From Thalassotalea_A litorea (lineage in GTDB: Bacteria; Pseudomonadota; Gammaproteobacteria; Enterobacterales; Alteromonadaceae): a stretch of DNA of 64,000 bases. The position numbers and the translations under genes were made by a program. Below, piece after piece: positions 25,783-34,666 of this stretch. Under the pieces are notes generated by a model that was not told the origin of the DNA, made no database searches, and worked only from the letters and a program-made list of their open reading frames with translations. Every line of letters begins with the position of its first letter. Position 1 is the first letter of the stretch. Where the stretch lies: positions 62,001 through 126,000 of the forward strand of contig NZ_JBHZSG010000007.1 of NCBI RefSeq assembly GCF_043642205.1. The letters run 5' to 3'.

Positions 25783-27312
25783 TTAGTACTTCGCAGCTTC
25801 ATCCTTAGCTGGTATTGAGTTGAGGATAAATTCCCGTAAATCGTCATTGGACTGCTTTAAATCTTCATGGCGCAGATACATCATGTGACCGGAACGATAG
25901 CCTTTAAAGCTTAAACGGTCTCGCATTTTACCGCTGGGATCTAACTGCCACATATTGTATTTACCATCGAAATAGTTCGTGGCGCCGTCATAGTAACCGC
26001 TTTGGATCAATACATTCAGGTATGGGTTTTGAGCCATCGCTAAACGCAGGTTTTCGCCCGCATTGTTATTGTTGCGATCCCATGGATGTACCGGGCCGAA
26101 CATATTGTATTTGACGTCGGTTTTATAATTTAACTCTTCACTGAAATAGTAATTGATCGCTGGCGTGAAAGAGTGCAACCAGGATGTTAGCTCTGGCCAG
26201 TAATCTGGGCGAGAACCGGATTCCTTTTTATCTATCCCTAAATAGCGAGAATCAAGACGGCCAACGGTTTGACCACGGTCATTAAGCACCATTTTCCAAA
26301 AGTAACTGGTGTCGATATCAAGATTATTCTGTAATACCTGCTGTTTACTTAACCCGGAAAAATACGCGACTTTTTCCGCAACGTCAGAACGCTTGTCGTT
26401 ATTTAAAAATGCGCCTTGAGCTAACGCTGGCAAATAGTCATTAATCGCGTAATTTTCAGCAAGTTCTAGGACTTCCAGTAAATCCATTGCCTGCAGGTCA
26501 TCACTTAACGCGTTGTGATACCAGGCCGTGGCAGCGAAATAGGGTAAACGATTGGCCGCTTTTACCGGGCCTTCGCGTTCAATACCAATATCGGTAGGCG
26601 ATACCAGAACCACGCCATTTAAGTACATCCACTGCTGATTCTGTAATGCTAAAGATAAGGCCGAAACTCGGGTCGTGCCATAACTTTCACCAATCAGATA
26701 CTTGGGTGAACGCCACCGCTGCTGGCGGGTAACAAAGGTGTTTAACCATTCAGCCAGATATTTAACATCGGCATTCACGCCAAAAAACATCTTTTGCTGT
26801 TTATCTTTACTTGGAAATTTACCGTCTTTGTTTTTTAGCATGCGTGAATAGCCCGTATTCACTGGATTCACGAAAACAATATCGGCAACGTCCAATACGG
26901 AATAAGGATTGGTTTTCACGCCGTATGGTTGCAGAGGATAACCTTCGTCATCGATATGAATCACTTTGGGACCGGTATAAGCAATATGCATCCATACCGA
27001 TGCTGAGCCAGGGCCACCATTAAAGGAGATGAGTAATGGGCGAGTGCTGCTGTTTTTGACGTCCGTGCGTTGGTAGTAGGTGTAATGAATGGCTGCTATT
27101 TCTTCATCCTGCTCATCCCACAAAGGCTGTGTACCTGTGGTTGCCGAATATTTAATTCGCTCACCGTTAATTTTGGTTTCGTGTTTAGTCACCACATGGT
27201 GATCAGACTGCTGAGCGCGGGGTAAGGTGTCGCTGGTTTTAGACGAAGAGGCCATTGCCGATGTCACAAACGACACACTGATAATGGCAAAAATCAAAGA
27301 AGGTAATCGCAT
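25783..27312 (-). CDS. Secreted S10-family serine carboxypeptidase-like peptidase
   Basis: This 509-residue protein has a signal peptide (MRLPSLIFAIISVSFVTSAMA). Landmarks of the family are LLISFNGGPGSASVWMH (oxyanion hole), the nucleophile motif LIGESYGTTR, an Asp in LIQSGYYDGATNYFDG and a His in FKGYRSGHMMYLRHEDL. These complete a Ser-Asp-His triad. It would remove residues from the C-terminus of peptides in the periplasm or outside the cell. It lies 180 bp downstream of the S9 peptidase on the same strand. The acidic mature protein and location fit extracellular protein scavenging. Confidence 0.9.
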   Translation of the reverse strand: MRLPSLIFAIISVSFVTSAMASSSKTSDTLPRAQQSDHHVVTKHETKINGERIKYSATTGTQPLWDEQDEEIAAIHYTYYQRTDVKNSSTRPLLISFNGGPGSASVWMHIAYTGPKVIHIDDEGYPLQPYGVKTNPYSVLDVADIVFVNPVNTGYSRMLKNKDGKFPSKDKQQKMFFGVNADVKYLAEWLNTFVTRQQRWRSPKYLIGESYGTTRVSALSLALQNQQWMYLNGVVLVSPTDIGIEREGPVKAANRLPYFAATAWYHNALSDDLQAMDLLEVLELAENYAINDYLPALAQGAFLNNDKRSDVAEKVAYFSGLSKQQVLQNNLDIDTSYFWKMVLNDRGQTVGRLDSRYLGIDKKESGSRPDYWPELTSWLHSFTPAINYYFSEELNYKTDVKYNMFGPVHPWDRNNNNAGENLRLAMAQNPYLNVLIQSGYYDGATNYFDGKYNMWQLDPSGKMRDRLSFKGYRSGHMMYLRHEDLKQSNDDLREFILNSIPAKDEAAKY

Positions 27313-27390
27313 AAGGTTTTTATTTATATTGATGAAAACTTGGCTCTAAGTGTAATCATGAATGAGACTTTAATACCAGCTTTCACCGAT

Positions 27391-27411
27391 AAATCCCCGT
27401 AATACGGGGAT
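27391..27411 (-). promoter_or_regulatory. Stable hairpin between S9 and S10 peptidase genes
   Basis: ATCCCCGT and ACGGGGAT arms close on an AAT loop (perfect 8-bp stem). There is no T-run, so it is more likely an mRNA-stabilising or processing hairpin than a terminator. Confidence 0.4.
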
Positions 27412-27492
27412 AGTATGCAGTCTTAATGTGTACTTTGAATCAGAACACTCAAGAAAACGACTTATTGATGCGATATTCTGACAGGTAATTGG

Positions 27493-29448
27493 TTAATTAC
27501 CTGCGCCATGCTCTGTAAATTGACTGCCGATATGCACCGCGAGAAAACGTTCAATTTCAATAAAGGTTTTTAGTCGGTTTTCGGTATTACTCAAATTGTG
27601 ATCGCCCCCTTCGAGGCTAATAAACGTCACCTGTTTTCCGTCGTCATTGAGTTGTTCAAACATCGCTTCAGATTGTCGGAACGGGACTCTGGAGTCTCGC
27701 TTGCCATGAATCAATAGTACCGGTACGTTTATCTTCTTGGAATGCTTCAAAGGTGAGACATCCCAGAGCTGCTCAAAGTCATCGCCTATTTGCTTGAGAA
27801 CGGTTTTATAATTAGTAAAGTATTGCTTTTGCTTTACTAAAGCTTCTAAGTTTGAAACTCCTGCAAAACTTACAGCGCATTGATACAGCTCTGGTGATTT
27901 AATTACGCCCATAAGCGAAGCATAACCACCATAGCTAGCGCCCAAAATACAGATGCGATTGGGATCAGCGATATTCTGTTCAATTAACCAACGAGCCCCA
28001 TCTTCTACATCATCTTGCATCGCCTGTCCCCAGCCGGCCAGACCCTTGGACATGAAATCAAAACCGTATCCAGCAGATCCCCTAAAATCCATTTGCAATA
28101 CAGCATAGCCTCGATTAGCTAAAAACTGACTCCAATAATCGAACCCTGCTGTTTCTTTGCTAATCGGTCCACCGTGTGGAAAAACGATGGTCGGTAAATT
28201 TTCACCATTGTTGCCTTTCGGTAAGGTTAAATAGCCCGTGATCTTCAACCCATCCCGGGCGTCATAAGCAATCTTTTTTCGTTGAACCAGAAGCTGTGGG
28301 TCAAGTTGATTATAGCGAGCACCTATCACTTCCATGGTTCTGGCTTTTCGATCGCCTAAATAATAAAGCCCTGGCTCAACATCGCTACTTGATAACACGA
28401 TGTAGCGATTACTATCGGCACTAAAGTCAATCAAATAGTTCTTGTAAGCGGCTAACGTCTTATTGACTGATTTTTTCAAATCGGCGAAATCAACGCCCCA
28501 GTATTGATTACCTACACCAATTACACGTCCTGCAGCGTCGCGGCGCAAAGCACCTGAAACATCCGAATTTTCTTTGGCGTAAACTAACTCTTTAGAAAGT
28601 TCTTTGTCGTTGAGATCGACTTTAAACAGAGCGAGTTTATCCTGGTGGTAAGCTTTAACAAAAAGCACATTGGGTTCCACATCAAAGCCTAGCGGCCAGA
28701 CAACATCTTCACTAAGGGTTTCAAATTTCCACAAAACCCTAAAACCATCCCGTTGTGGATGTTGCTCTAAAACTTCGACATTGCCGTCAATTCGACGTAT
28801 TGCCAATCGAATATTGTGTTGTTGATCCGTGCGCCAATCATATACCCCGGCTTTAGCGCCCTGGGCCACTTTAAATTTACCTACCCCTTTGCCTCTGAGC
28901 TTTATTTTATAAACGGAGGGAGCGACATCTTCACGCATGCCGGCCAATTGCAACAGTATGTAGTCTTTTTCCGCAGGCAAGATATCAACAATTCCTGCTT
29001 GCAGTTGTGGAATATAACGCAGCTTTTCATACAGCGCTCTGGGAATGACATTATTGGTTTTTCCACTGGTAACGTTTAGTTGTAGCAAACGGGTTTCGGT
29101 AACTTGATGAGTGCCATAACGTTTTGGAAATTTGGCCGTTACCAGAAGCGTTTCATCATTGGCCCAATCTAGACCTAACAAGACAAATTTAGAATTGTCG
29201 GTAAATAAATGGTGACTCTCTTCCCCGGTATTTACATTAAAAACATTCACTATGGCGCCTTTATGCTCGCCGCCAATATTGACTATGGACGCGATAAAAT
29301 CGCCATTTGGGGAAAGATCCACGCTGCTAACATCGGGTTTACTGGCAAAGGCTTCGACCGGGAGTACCGTTGCATTAGCGTAAATTGCCCCGGAAAAAGC
29401 AACCAAAAATGCCATGATTCGAGGTGCCAATTTTTGTAAATATCGCAT
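27493..29448 (-). CDS. Secreted S9-family (prolyl oligopeptidase type) peptidase
   Basis: This 651-residue protein has a signal peptide (IMAFLVAFSGAIYANA). The N-terminal ~390 residues form the beta-propeller region (HSVDLSPNGDFIAS-like repeats). The C-terminal catalytic domain has IVFPHGGPISKE, the nucleophile ILGASYGGYASLMG, Asp in LIHGKRDSRVPFRQSE and His in EGGDHNLSNTENR. It should cleave small peptides in the periplasm. The start has an excellent ribosome site (CAGGGAGGG). It follows the HAD gene by 39 bp and may be expressed with that operon or from a promoter inside it. Confidence 0.92.
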   Translation of the reverse strand: MRYLQKLAPRIMAFLVAFSGAIYANATVLPVEAFASKPDVSSVDLSPNGDFIASIVNIGGEHKGAIVNVFNVNTGEESHHLFTDNSKFVLLGLDWANDETLLVTAKFPKRYGTHQVTETRLLQLNVTSGKTNNVIPRALYEKLRYIPQLQAGIVDILPAEKDYILLQLAGMREDVAPSVYKIKLRGKGVGKFKVAQGAKAGVYDWRTDQQHNIRLAIRRIDGNVEVLEQHPQRDGFRVLWKFETLSEDVVWPLGFDVEPNVLFVKAYHQDKLALFKVDLNDKELSKELVYAKENSDVSGALRRDAAGRVIGVGNQYWGVDFADLKKSVNKTLAAYKNYLIDFSADSNRYIVLSSSDVEPGLYYLGDRKARTMEVIGARYNQLDPQLLVQRKKIAYDARDGLKITGYLTLPKGNNGENLPTIVFPHGGPISKETAGFDYWSQFLANRGYAVLQMDFRGSAGYGFDFMSKGLAGWGQAMQDDVEDGARWLIEQNIADPNRICILGASYGGYASLMGVIKSPELYQCAVSFAGVSNLEALVKQKQYFTNYKTVLKQIGDDFEQLWDVSPLKHSKKINVPVLLIHGKRDSRVPFRQSEAMFEQLNDDGKQVTFISLEGGDHNLSNTENRLKTFIEIERFLAVHIGSQFTEHGAGN

Positions 29449-29487
29449 TATCCCTCCCTGGGAATATTCTTATTATTGGATTATTAG

Positions 29488-30201
29488 CTAAATAAAATGT
29501 CCTAATTGCTCAACATTATCAAGCTGCATTGTTGGCAAAACGTTGAGGGGCTTTTTGGTAATGGCAAACGCTTGGTTATTGACCCAGGCGGTCTGACAGC
29601 CAGCGCGCATAGCACCAAAAATATCGGCGTGAGTGCAATCACCAACGTGCAATAGCTGCGAAGACAAAATACCAAGGTGATCGCAGGCTTGATGGAACAT
29701 ATCCTGTTCTGGTTTTTGCAAATTACCACCACCAGCGAAATAGGTCTGCGTAAAACAGTGACGAATACCAATATCATCGACGCTGACATTGCCATTGGAA
29801 ATGGCCACTAACGGAAATTTTTGCGCCAGTTGCTCTAGCAGGGTAATCACTGGCTTTGCAACGTTAAGGTTATTTCGGTGACGCAGAAAAAATGCAAATG
29901 CATCTTGCGCTTTTTGTTGGGCAAGCGCTGGTGAAAATCCAAGTTCAGTCAGGCCTAACGTTAATGTTGCCAGTCGCAGGGCGGTAACATCATGACGTAG
30001 TTGGGGGTGTTGTTGCAGGATGGTTCGACGTTGTTGCCACCAAAAATTGACCGGTAGTTCTACGGTTTTTGGTAGCAGTGTCTGCAAATGTTGGCGCAGT
30101 GCTTTTTCGGCGCGGGTTATCACCGGATGATTATCATAAAGGGTATCATCCAGATCAAAACTCAGGGCGGTAAAGGGTTGTAAACGTCGATAAAAGCGCA
30201 C
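29488..30201 (-). CDS. HAD-superfamily hydrolase (YigB-like)
   Basis: This 237-residue cytoplasmic phosphatase-type protein has motif I ALSFDLDDTLYDNHP, motif II LVAISNGNVS, a Lys near LQKPEQDMF and motif IV LLHVGDCTHADIFGAMRAG. It resembles YigB, which dephosphorylates FMN intermediates in riboflavin synthesis. Position also matches yigB, at the end of the dapF cluster. It starts with GTG 2 bp after the DUF484 stop codon, where xerC would normally lie in between. Substrate is inferred by synteny only. Confidence 0.85.
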   Translation of the reverse strand: MRFYRRLQPFTALSFDLDDTLYDNHPVITRAEKALRQHLQTLLPKTVELPVNFWWQQRRTILQQHPQLRHDVTALRLATLTLGLTELGFSPALAQQKAQDAFAFFLRHRNNLNVAKPVITLLEQLAQKFPLVAISNGNVSVDDIGIRHCFTQTYFAGGGNLQKPEQDMFHQACDHLGILSSQLLHVGDCTHADIFGAMRAGCQTAWVNNQAFAITKKPLNVLPTMQLDNVEQLGHFI

Positions 30202-30203
30202 AA

Positions 30204-30905
30204 TTATTTGCAGGTGTTAAATTTAGTCATAATCAGTTTAGCCACTAAATGGCGAAACTGTTCCAGTAATAAGGTGTCGATTCCCGGATAAAAATGCTCG
30301 ACATCTTTTGCGAAAAACGCGATAAATCCCATGTCACGCCCCTGGTGCTGTAACCGGACCAGACAGCTGGACCCGGTTTCTTCATCGGGAAACAGAAACG
30401 CCTGCTGGGCCGCTGTTAACCGACCAAAAAAATAGTTGTCGCTACCAAATTTATCGGCATATTGCACAATCGGAATATCGTCGATCAAAATATCATGACT
30501 CAGGCTGTGCTTTGCGTTGAATTCGGTTTTGTATAACACCAACCGAATATCGCTCAACTCAAGCAGTCTTTTTGTCGTCTCTTGCAGGTAATCGCAAAAT
30601 ACCGAGAATTGCTCTGCCCCGATGAGATTTAAGTATAAATCATTAAAAATCGTTAACAGACGATCATTTTGATTCGCAACCGTTAGCAATTGGGTGATTT
30701 CCTCTTCCAGCAATTGCACTTTTTGACGCAATAATTGCTGCTGTCGCTCAACCAGTGAAATGGTGCCACGCCTTTCATCCTGTAATGGCAAGGCAGTTAA
30801 CAACTCCGGATGGCGGGCAAAAAAATTGTGATCCGATTGCAGGAATTCCAGGACTAATTCATCGTCCAGCTGGGTGACATCAAACGTGATCGGTGTCTGG
30901 CTCAT
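30204..30905 (-). CDS. DUF484 family protein (YigA-like)
   Basis: This 233-residue cytoplasmic protein begins with LDDELVLEFLQSDHNFFARHPELL, then SLVERQQQLLRQKVQLLEEEITQLL, an amphipathic coiled-coil, and a GAF-like C-terminal half. This is the standard DUF484 architecture. The gene sits immediately downstream of dapF with a 4-bp overlap, its conserved place in gammaproteobacteria. Function is unknown; family members normally precede xerC, which is missing here. Confidence 0.9.
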   Translation of the reverse strand: MSQTPITFDVTQLDDELVLEFLQSDHNFFARHPELLTALPLQDERRGTISLVERQQQLLRQKVQLLEEEITQLLTVANQNDRLLTIFNDLYLNLIGAEQFSVFCDYLQETTKRLLELSDIRLVLYKTEFNAKHSLSHDILIDDIPIVQYADKFGSDNYFFGRLTAAQQAFLFPDEETGSSCLVRLQHQGRDMGFIAFFAKDVEHFYPGIDTLLLEQFRHLVAKLIMTKFNTCK

Positions 30906-31729
30906 AACGCTAAGGTTCCATCAAAAACATGCTTAGCCGGGCCGGTCATTTTTACCGGATGTCCCGGTCCTTTCCAGTAAATCTTCAATTTACCGCCCGG
31001 TAGCTCAACGGTGACATTATTGGCCAGTTTTTCCTGAATAACGCCGATAACAACAGCGGCGCAGGCGCCACTGCCACAGGCTAAGGTTTCTGCCGCGCCA
31101 CGTTCGTATACGCGCAACTTAACGTATTTTGGAGATTGAATTTCCATAAAGCCAACATTGGCATGTTCGGGAAAACGTTCATGCTCGGATAACGCTTTGC
31201 CTAACGTCGCGACGGGAGCGTCGGCAACGGAATCGACTTCCAGAACACAGTGAGGATTGCCCATGGATACCGCGCCGCAAAATACGGTTTGTTCATCGGT
31301 GCGAAGGATGTAGGTACCTTCCTGTTTTTGTGCGGTAAATGGAATTTTTGCTGGCTCTAAATTTGGTACTGGCATCGAAACGGTTACCAGACCGTCACGT
31401 TCGACATGCAGGGTCATCTTTCCTGAAGACGTAGAGACCTTAATCTTGTTTTTATTGGTCAGGCCTTTCATCCGCACAAAGCGGGCAAAACAACGCGCAC
31501 CATTGCCACATTGACTCACTTCACTGCCGTCGGCATTAAATATCCGATAATGAAAATCTAAATCCGGATCATAAGGAGGCTCCACCACCAATAACTGGTC
31601 AAAACCGATACCAAAATTACGATCGGCGAATTCACGTATTTGGTCATTGGAGAGAAATACATTTTGGGTGACATTATCTAAGACCATAAAGTCATTGCCC
31701 AGGCCATGCATTTTCGAAAAATTCACCAT
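30902..31729 (-). CDS. dapF: Diaminopimelate epimerase
   Basis: About 275 residues from ATG at 31729 (MVNFSKMHGLGNDFMVLD); an upstream frame to 31750 adds seven residues unlike the family. The two catalytic cysteines are in VSQCGNGARCFARF and ETLACGSGACAAVV. It converts LL- to meso-diaminopimelate for lysine and peptidoglycan synthesis in the cytoplasm. It follows lysA closely and overlaps DUF484, forming the lptM-lysA-dapF-DUF484-HAD operon. Confidence 0.97.
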   Translation of the reverse strand: MVNFSKMHGLGNDFMVLDNVTQNVFLSNDQIREFADRNFGIGFDQLLVVEPPYDPDLDFHYRIFNADGSEVSQCGNGARCFARFVRMKGLTNKNKIKVSTSSGKMTLHVERDGLVTVSMPVPNLEPAKIPFTAQKQEGTYILRTDEQTVFCGAVSMGNPHCVLEVDSVADAPVATLGKALSEHERFPEHANVGFMEIQSPKYVKLRVYERGAAETLACGSGACAAVVIGVIQEKLANNVTVELPGGKLKIYWKGPGHPVKMTGPAKHVFDGTLAL

Positions 31730-31777
31730 ATTTTGCTTATTGTGTCTCAACTTGCCAATTCCTTCATAGTCGGCCCG

Positions 31778-33031
31778 TTAAGGCAGGCAATGTTCGCCTT
31801 TGATTAAATCGTTAAACGATTCCCGTTCGCGGATCACAAAACTGTGTTCACCGTCGACCATCACCTCGGCAGCGCGAGGACGGGAATTGTAATTCGAACT
31901 CATGGTAAAACCATATGCACCGGCGCTGCGAACCGCCAGTAAATCGCCAGCCATAATCGCCAGAGCGCGATCCTTGCCGATAAAATCTCCGGTTTCACAT
32001 ACCGGGCCAACCACATCATATGTTTGTGTTGGCGTGTTTGGGTTTTGTTCAACTTCGACGATTTCCTGCCATGCCTGATATAACGCTGGGCGGATTAAAT
32101 CGTTCATCGCCGCATCGACAATGGCAAAATGCTTGTCTTCGTTGGTTTTTAAAAACTCGACTTCGGTCACCAGAATACCGGCATTGGCCATTATTGCTCG
32201 TCCCGGTTCGTAAACGACTTTAATGTCACGATCTTTAAGTTTAGTCGCCAAGGCCGCCACGTACTCCGAAGGGCTTGGTGGATGTTCGCCCTGATAGTCA
32301 ACGCCAAGGCCACCTCCAACATCGATATGCGAGAGTTTTATGCCATGTTCCGCCAGATTATCAACGAGCAATAACACCCGATCTAAGGCGTCGAGAAATG
32401 GCTTAATTTCGGTCAACTGGGAACCGATGTGGCAATCTACCCCTTGTATATCCAAATACGGCAATTGCGCCGCTAATTGATAAATACGCAGAGCCTCTTT
32501 GACTGGCACACCAAATTTATTATCTTTCAATCCTGTTGAAATATAGGGATGCGTTCCGGCATCGACATCCGGGTTAACTCGCAATGAAATCGGCGCTTTG
32601 GTTTGCATCGATTCAGCCACCGCATGGATGCGGGCAATTTCAGCTTCCGATTCGACGTTAAAACAATGAATACCCGCTTGCAGGGCATATCGAATCTCAT
32701 CACTGGTTTTACCGACACCAGAAAAAACCACTTTGCTGGCATCGCCACCGGCTTTTAACACCCGCGCCAGTTCACCACCAGAGACAATATCAAAACCACT
32801 GCCCATTCGAGCCAATAGATTTAAAATGCCGATATTTGAGCTGGCTTTTACGGCATAGCAAATCAGGTGATCTAAACCTGCAGATTTATTGGCATCAGCA
32901 AAAGCACGATAATGACGTTCAATGGTCGCTTTCGAGTATACGTACAAAGGCGTACCATATTGCTTAGCTAAATCGGCTACCGGGCATTGTTCTGCATAAA
33001 GGTGTTGTTGCTGACGTTGAAAAAAATCCAT
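31778..33031 (-). CDS. lysA: Diaminopimelate decarboxylase
   Basis: This 417-residue PLP-dependent fold III enzyme has the PLP lysine in HLICYAVKASSNIGIL, the Gly-rich phosphate loop HIDVGGGLGVDYQGE, VYEPGRAIMANAG and the second-subunit active-site cysteine in VVGPVCETGDFIGKDR. It decarboxylates meso-diaminopimelate to lysine. It is full length and lies between lptM (31 bp upstream) and dapF (48 bp downstream), so three consecutive genes join lysine and cell-wall precursor steps. Confidence 0.97.
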   Translation of the reverse strand: MDFFQRQQQHLYAEQCPVADLAKQYGTPLYVYSKATIERHYRAFADANKSAGLDHLICYAVKASSNIGILNLLARMGSGFDIVSGGELARVLKAGGDASKVVFSGVGKTSDEIRYALQAGIHCFNVESEAEIARIHAVAESMQTKAPISLRVNPDVDAGTHPYISTGLKDNKFGVPVKEALRIYQLAAQLPYLDIQGVDCHIGSQLTEIKPFLDALDRVLLLVDNLAEHGIKLSHIDVGGGLGVDYQGEHPPSPSEYVAALATKLKDRDIKVVYEPGRAIMANAGILVTEVEFLKTNEDKHFAIVDAAMNDLIRPALYQAWQEIVEVEQNPNTPTQTYDVVGPVCETGDFIGKDRALAIMAGDLLAVRSAGAYGFTMSSNYNSRPRAAEVMVDGEHSFVIRERESFNDLIKGEHCLP

Positions 33032-33062
33032 GTCTGATTCCTGAATAAAACGTTTTCAATCG

Positions 33063-33230
33063 CTATTGTTTGGATTGGTCTTGAGATTGTGTTTGTTGTT
33101 TTTCGTTATTCTTTTTTGCATCCGCAGGTGTCTGGTATAACGCACCCTTCTGACCACAGCCAGAAATCAGCAAAACAAGGCCGGTTAAGATAACAAAAGT
33201 CGTTTTTTTATTCAGCATTTTCTTAAACAT
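33063..33230 (-). CDS. lptM: LPS-assembly-associated small lipoprotein LptM (YifL)
   Basis: This short minus-strand frame of 55 residues begins MFKKMLNKKTTFVILTGL and has a lipobox LISGCGQKGALY, the hallmark of LptM/YifL, followed by a polar Lys/Gln-rich tail. In E. coli LptM binds the LptDE translocon in the outer membrane and promotes its oxidative maturation. An internal Met at 33218 is an alternative start. Its position, upstream of lysA-dapF and divergent from cyaY, is the conserved gammaproteobacterial arrangement. Confidence 0.93.
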   Translation of the reverse strand: MFKKMLNKKTTFVILTGLVLLISGCGQKGALYQTPADAKKNNEKQQTQSQDQSKQ

Positions 33231-33329
33231 AATGGTGATAAGATAGAGGATTAGTATCGCTTTAATGGGTTTGTCGCTTTATAATCGCATGCTAAGCGGT
33301 AAATACAAGTCCAAGCAATGATTTAAATA

Positions 33330-33350
33330 CGTAAATAGAGATTATTTACG
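33330..33350. promoter_or_regulatory. Palindrome upstream of cyaY
   Basis: CGTAAATA and TATTTACG form a perfect 8-bp inverted repeat with a 5-nt centre, ending 35 bp before the cyaY start codon. It could be a dimeric repressor site in the lptM/cyaY divergent promoter region or a 5' leader hairpin. No known operator is matched with confidence. Confidence 0.35.
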
Positions 33351-33385
33351 GGCATTTAAGCAACGAATTAAGGTAAGAGTCGAAG

Positions 33386-33706
33386 ATGAATGACAGCCAA
33401 TACAATTTAATGGCCGACGATATGTTACTGGCCATCGAAGATGCCATTGAAGAATGTCCTGTGGACATCGATTACGAAAGCGTTGGCGGCCTGCTGACAC
33501 TGGCGTTTGCCAACGGCACGAAAATCATCATCAATAAACAACCGCCTTTGCATGAAATTTGGGTCGCCACTAAATTTAATGGCCACCACTTTGAATTTAA
33601 CGATGAACAGTGGCTTGATAAACGCTCGGGTGATGAGTTCTGGTCCTTTTTATCTAAGGCCGTGAGCATCCAGGCGGATGCTGACGTTCTTCTGGCCAGC
33701 GAATAG
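33386..33706 (+). CDS. cyaY: Frataxin-like iron donor protein CyaY
   Basis: This 106-residue acidic protein has the frataxin fold: an acidic first helix (MADDMLLAIEDAIEECP), then IDYESVGGLLTLAFANGTKIIINKQPPLHEIWVATKFNGHHFEF, typical for CyaY, and a C-terminal helix. It binds iron and regulates Fe-S cluster assembly on IscU in the cytoplasm. It is divergent from lptM and 15 bp upstream of hemC, so it may lead the haem operon. Confidence 0.96.
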   Translation: MNDSQYNLMADDMLLAIEDAIEECPVDIDYESVGGLLTLAFANGTKIIINKQPPLHEIWVATKFNGHHFEFNDEQWLDKRSGDEFWSFLSKAVSIQADADVLLASE

Positions 33707-33721
33707 ATTAGGGTCCCTGAT

Positions 33722-34666
33722 ATGTCTAAATCTGCGTCTCAACAAGTATTACGTATTGCCACCCGAAAAAGCGCATTGGCAATGTGGCAGGCGGAATATG
33801 TCAAAGCCCGTCTGGAACACTTTCATCCTGACTTAACCGTGGAATTGCTGCCTATGGTGACCAAAGGCGATATCATTCTGGATTCGCCATTGGCGAAGGT
33901 GGGCGGCAAAGGTTTATTTGTCAAAGAGCTGGAAGTTGCCATGCTCGAAGGTCGTGCGGATATCGCCGTGCATTCAATGAAAGATGTCCCGGTGGATTTT
34001 CCCGAAGGCCTTGGGCTGGAAGTTATCTGTGAGCGCGAAGATCCCAGAGATGCCTTTGTTTCTAACCATTTTGAAAATATTGATGCCTTGCCCGAAGGGG
34101 CGATTGTTGGCACCTCGAGTCTGCGTCGGCAATGTCAGCTAAAAGCGATGCGCCCGGATCTAGTGATTAAAGATTTGCGCGGCAATGTGAATACCCGTTT
34201 AGCCAAGCTCGATAATGGCGATTACGATGCCATTATTCTTGCGGCAGCTGGTTTGATTCGTCTGGAAATGCCAGAGCGAATTCGACAAACCATTGAACCA
34301 GAAATCATGTTACCTGCAAATGGTCAGGGTGCTGTTGGGATTGAGTGTCGCATTGACGATCAACGCGTTAAACAATTACTGGCTCCTTTAGAGCATCAAC
34401 AAACGCGCATTCGTGTACTCGCAGAGCGAGCGATGAACACCCAGTTACAGGGTGGGTGTCAGGTTCCTATCGGCGGTTTCGCTCTGATTCATGATTCTCA
34501 TTTGTTTCTTCGTGGCTTAGTCGGCAGGCCCGATGGTTCAGAAATGATTGAAGCGCAAATCTCTGGCGATATTAGTGAAGCGGAAAAGCTCGGGCAAGTA
34601 TTAGCCGATGAGTTGTTGGCAAGTGGCGCCAAAGCCATTCTTGAAGAGCTGTATGCGAAAGACTGA
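33722..34666 (+). CDS. hemC: Hydroxymethylbilane synthase (porphobilinogen deaminase)
   Basis: This 314-residue protein has IATRKSALAMWQAEYVK, the catalytic-Asp region DIAVHSMKDVPVDFP, VGTSSLRRQCQL, RGNVNTRLAKLDNGDYDAIILA and the dipyrromethane-cofactor cysteine in LQGGCQVPIGG. It polymerises four porphobilinogen units in haem and sirohaem synthesis. It is 15 bp after cyaY and overlaps hemD by 14 bp. Confidence 0.97.
   Translation: MSKSASQQVLRIATRKSALAMWQAEYVKARLEHFHPDLTVELLPMVTKGDIILDSPLAKVGGKGLFVKELEVAMLEGRADIAVHSMKDVPVDFPEGLGLEVICEREDPRDAFVSNHFENIDALPEGAIVGTSSLRRQCQLKAMRPDLVIKDLRGNVNTRLAKLDNGDYDAIILAAAGLIRLEMPERIRQTIEPEIMLPANGQGAVGIECRIDDQRVKQLLAPLEHQQTRIRVLAERAMNTQLQGGCQVPIGGFALIHDSHLFLRGLVGRPDGSEMIEAQISGDISEAEKLGQVLADELLASGAKAILEELYAKD

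Noticed and set aside
34608..34652. Upstream extension of hemD
   Set aside because: The extra 15 residues lie in hemC in another frame and do not resemble HemD; ATG at 34653 fits the family start.
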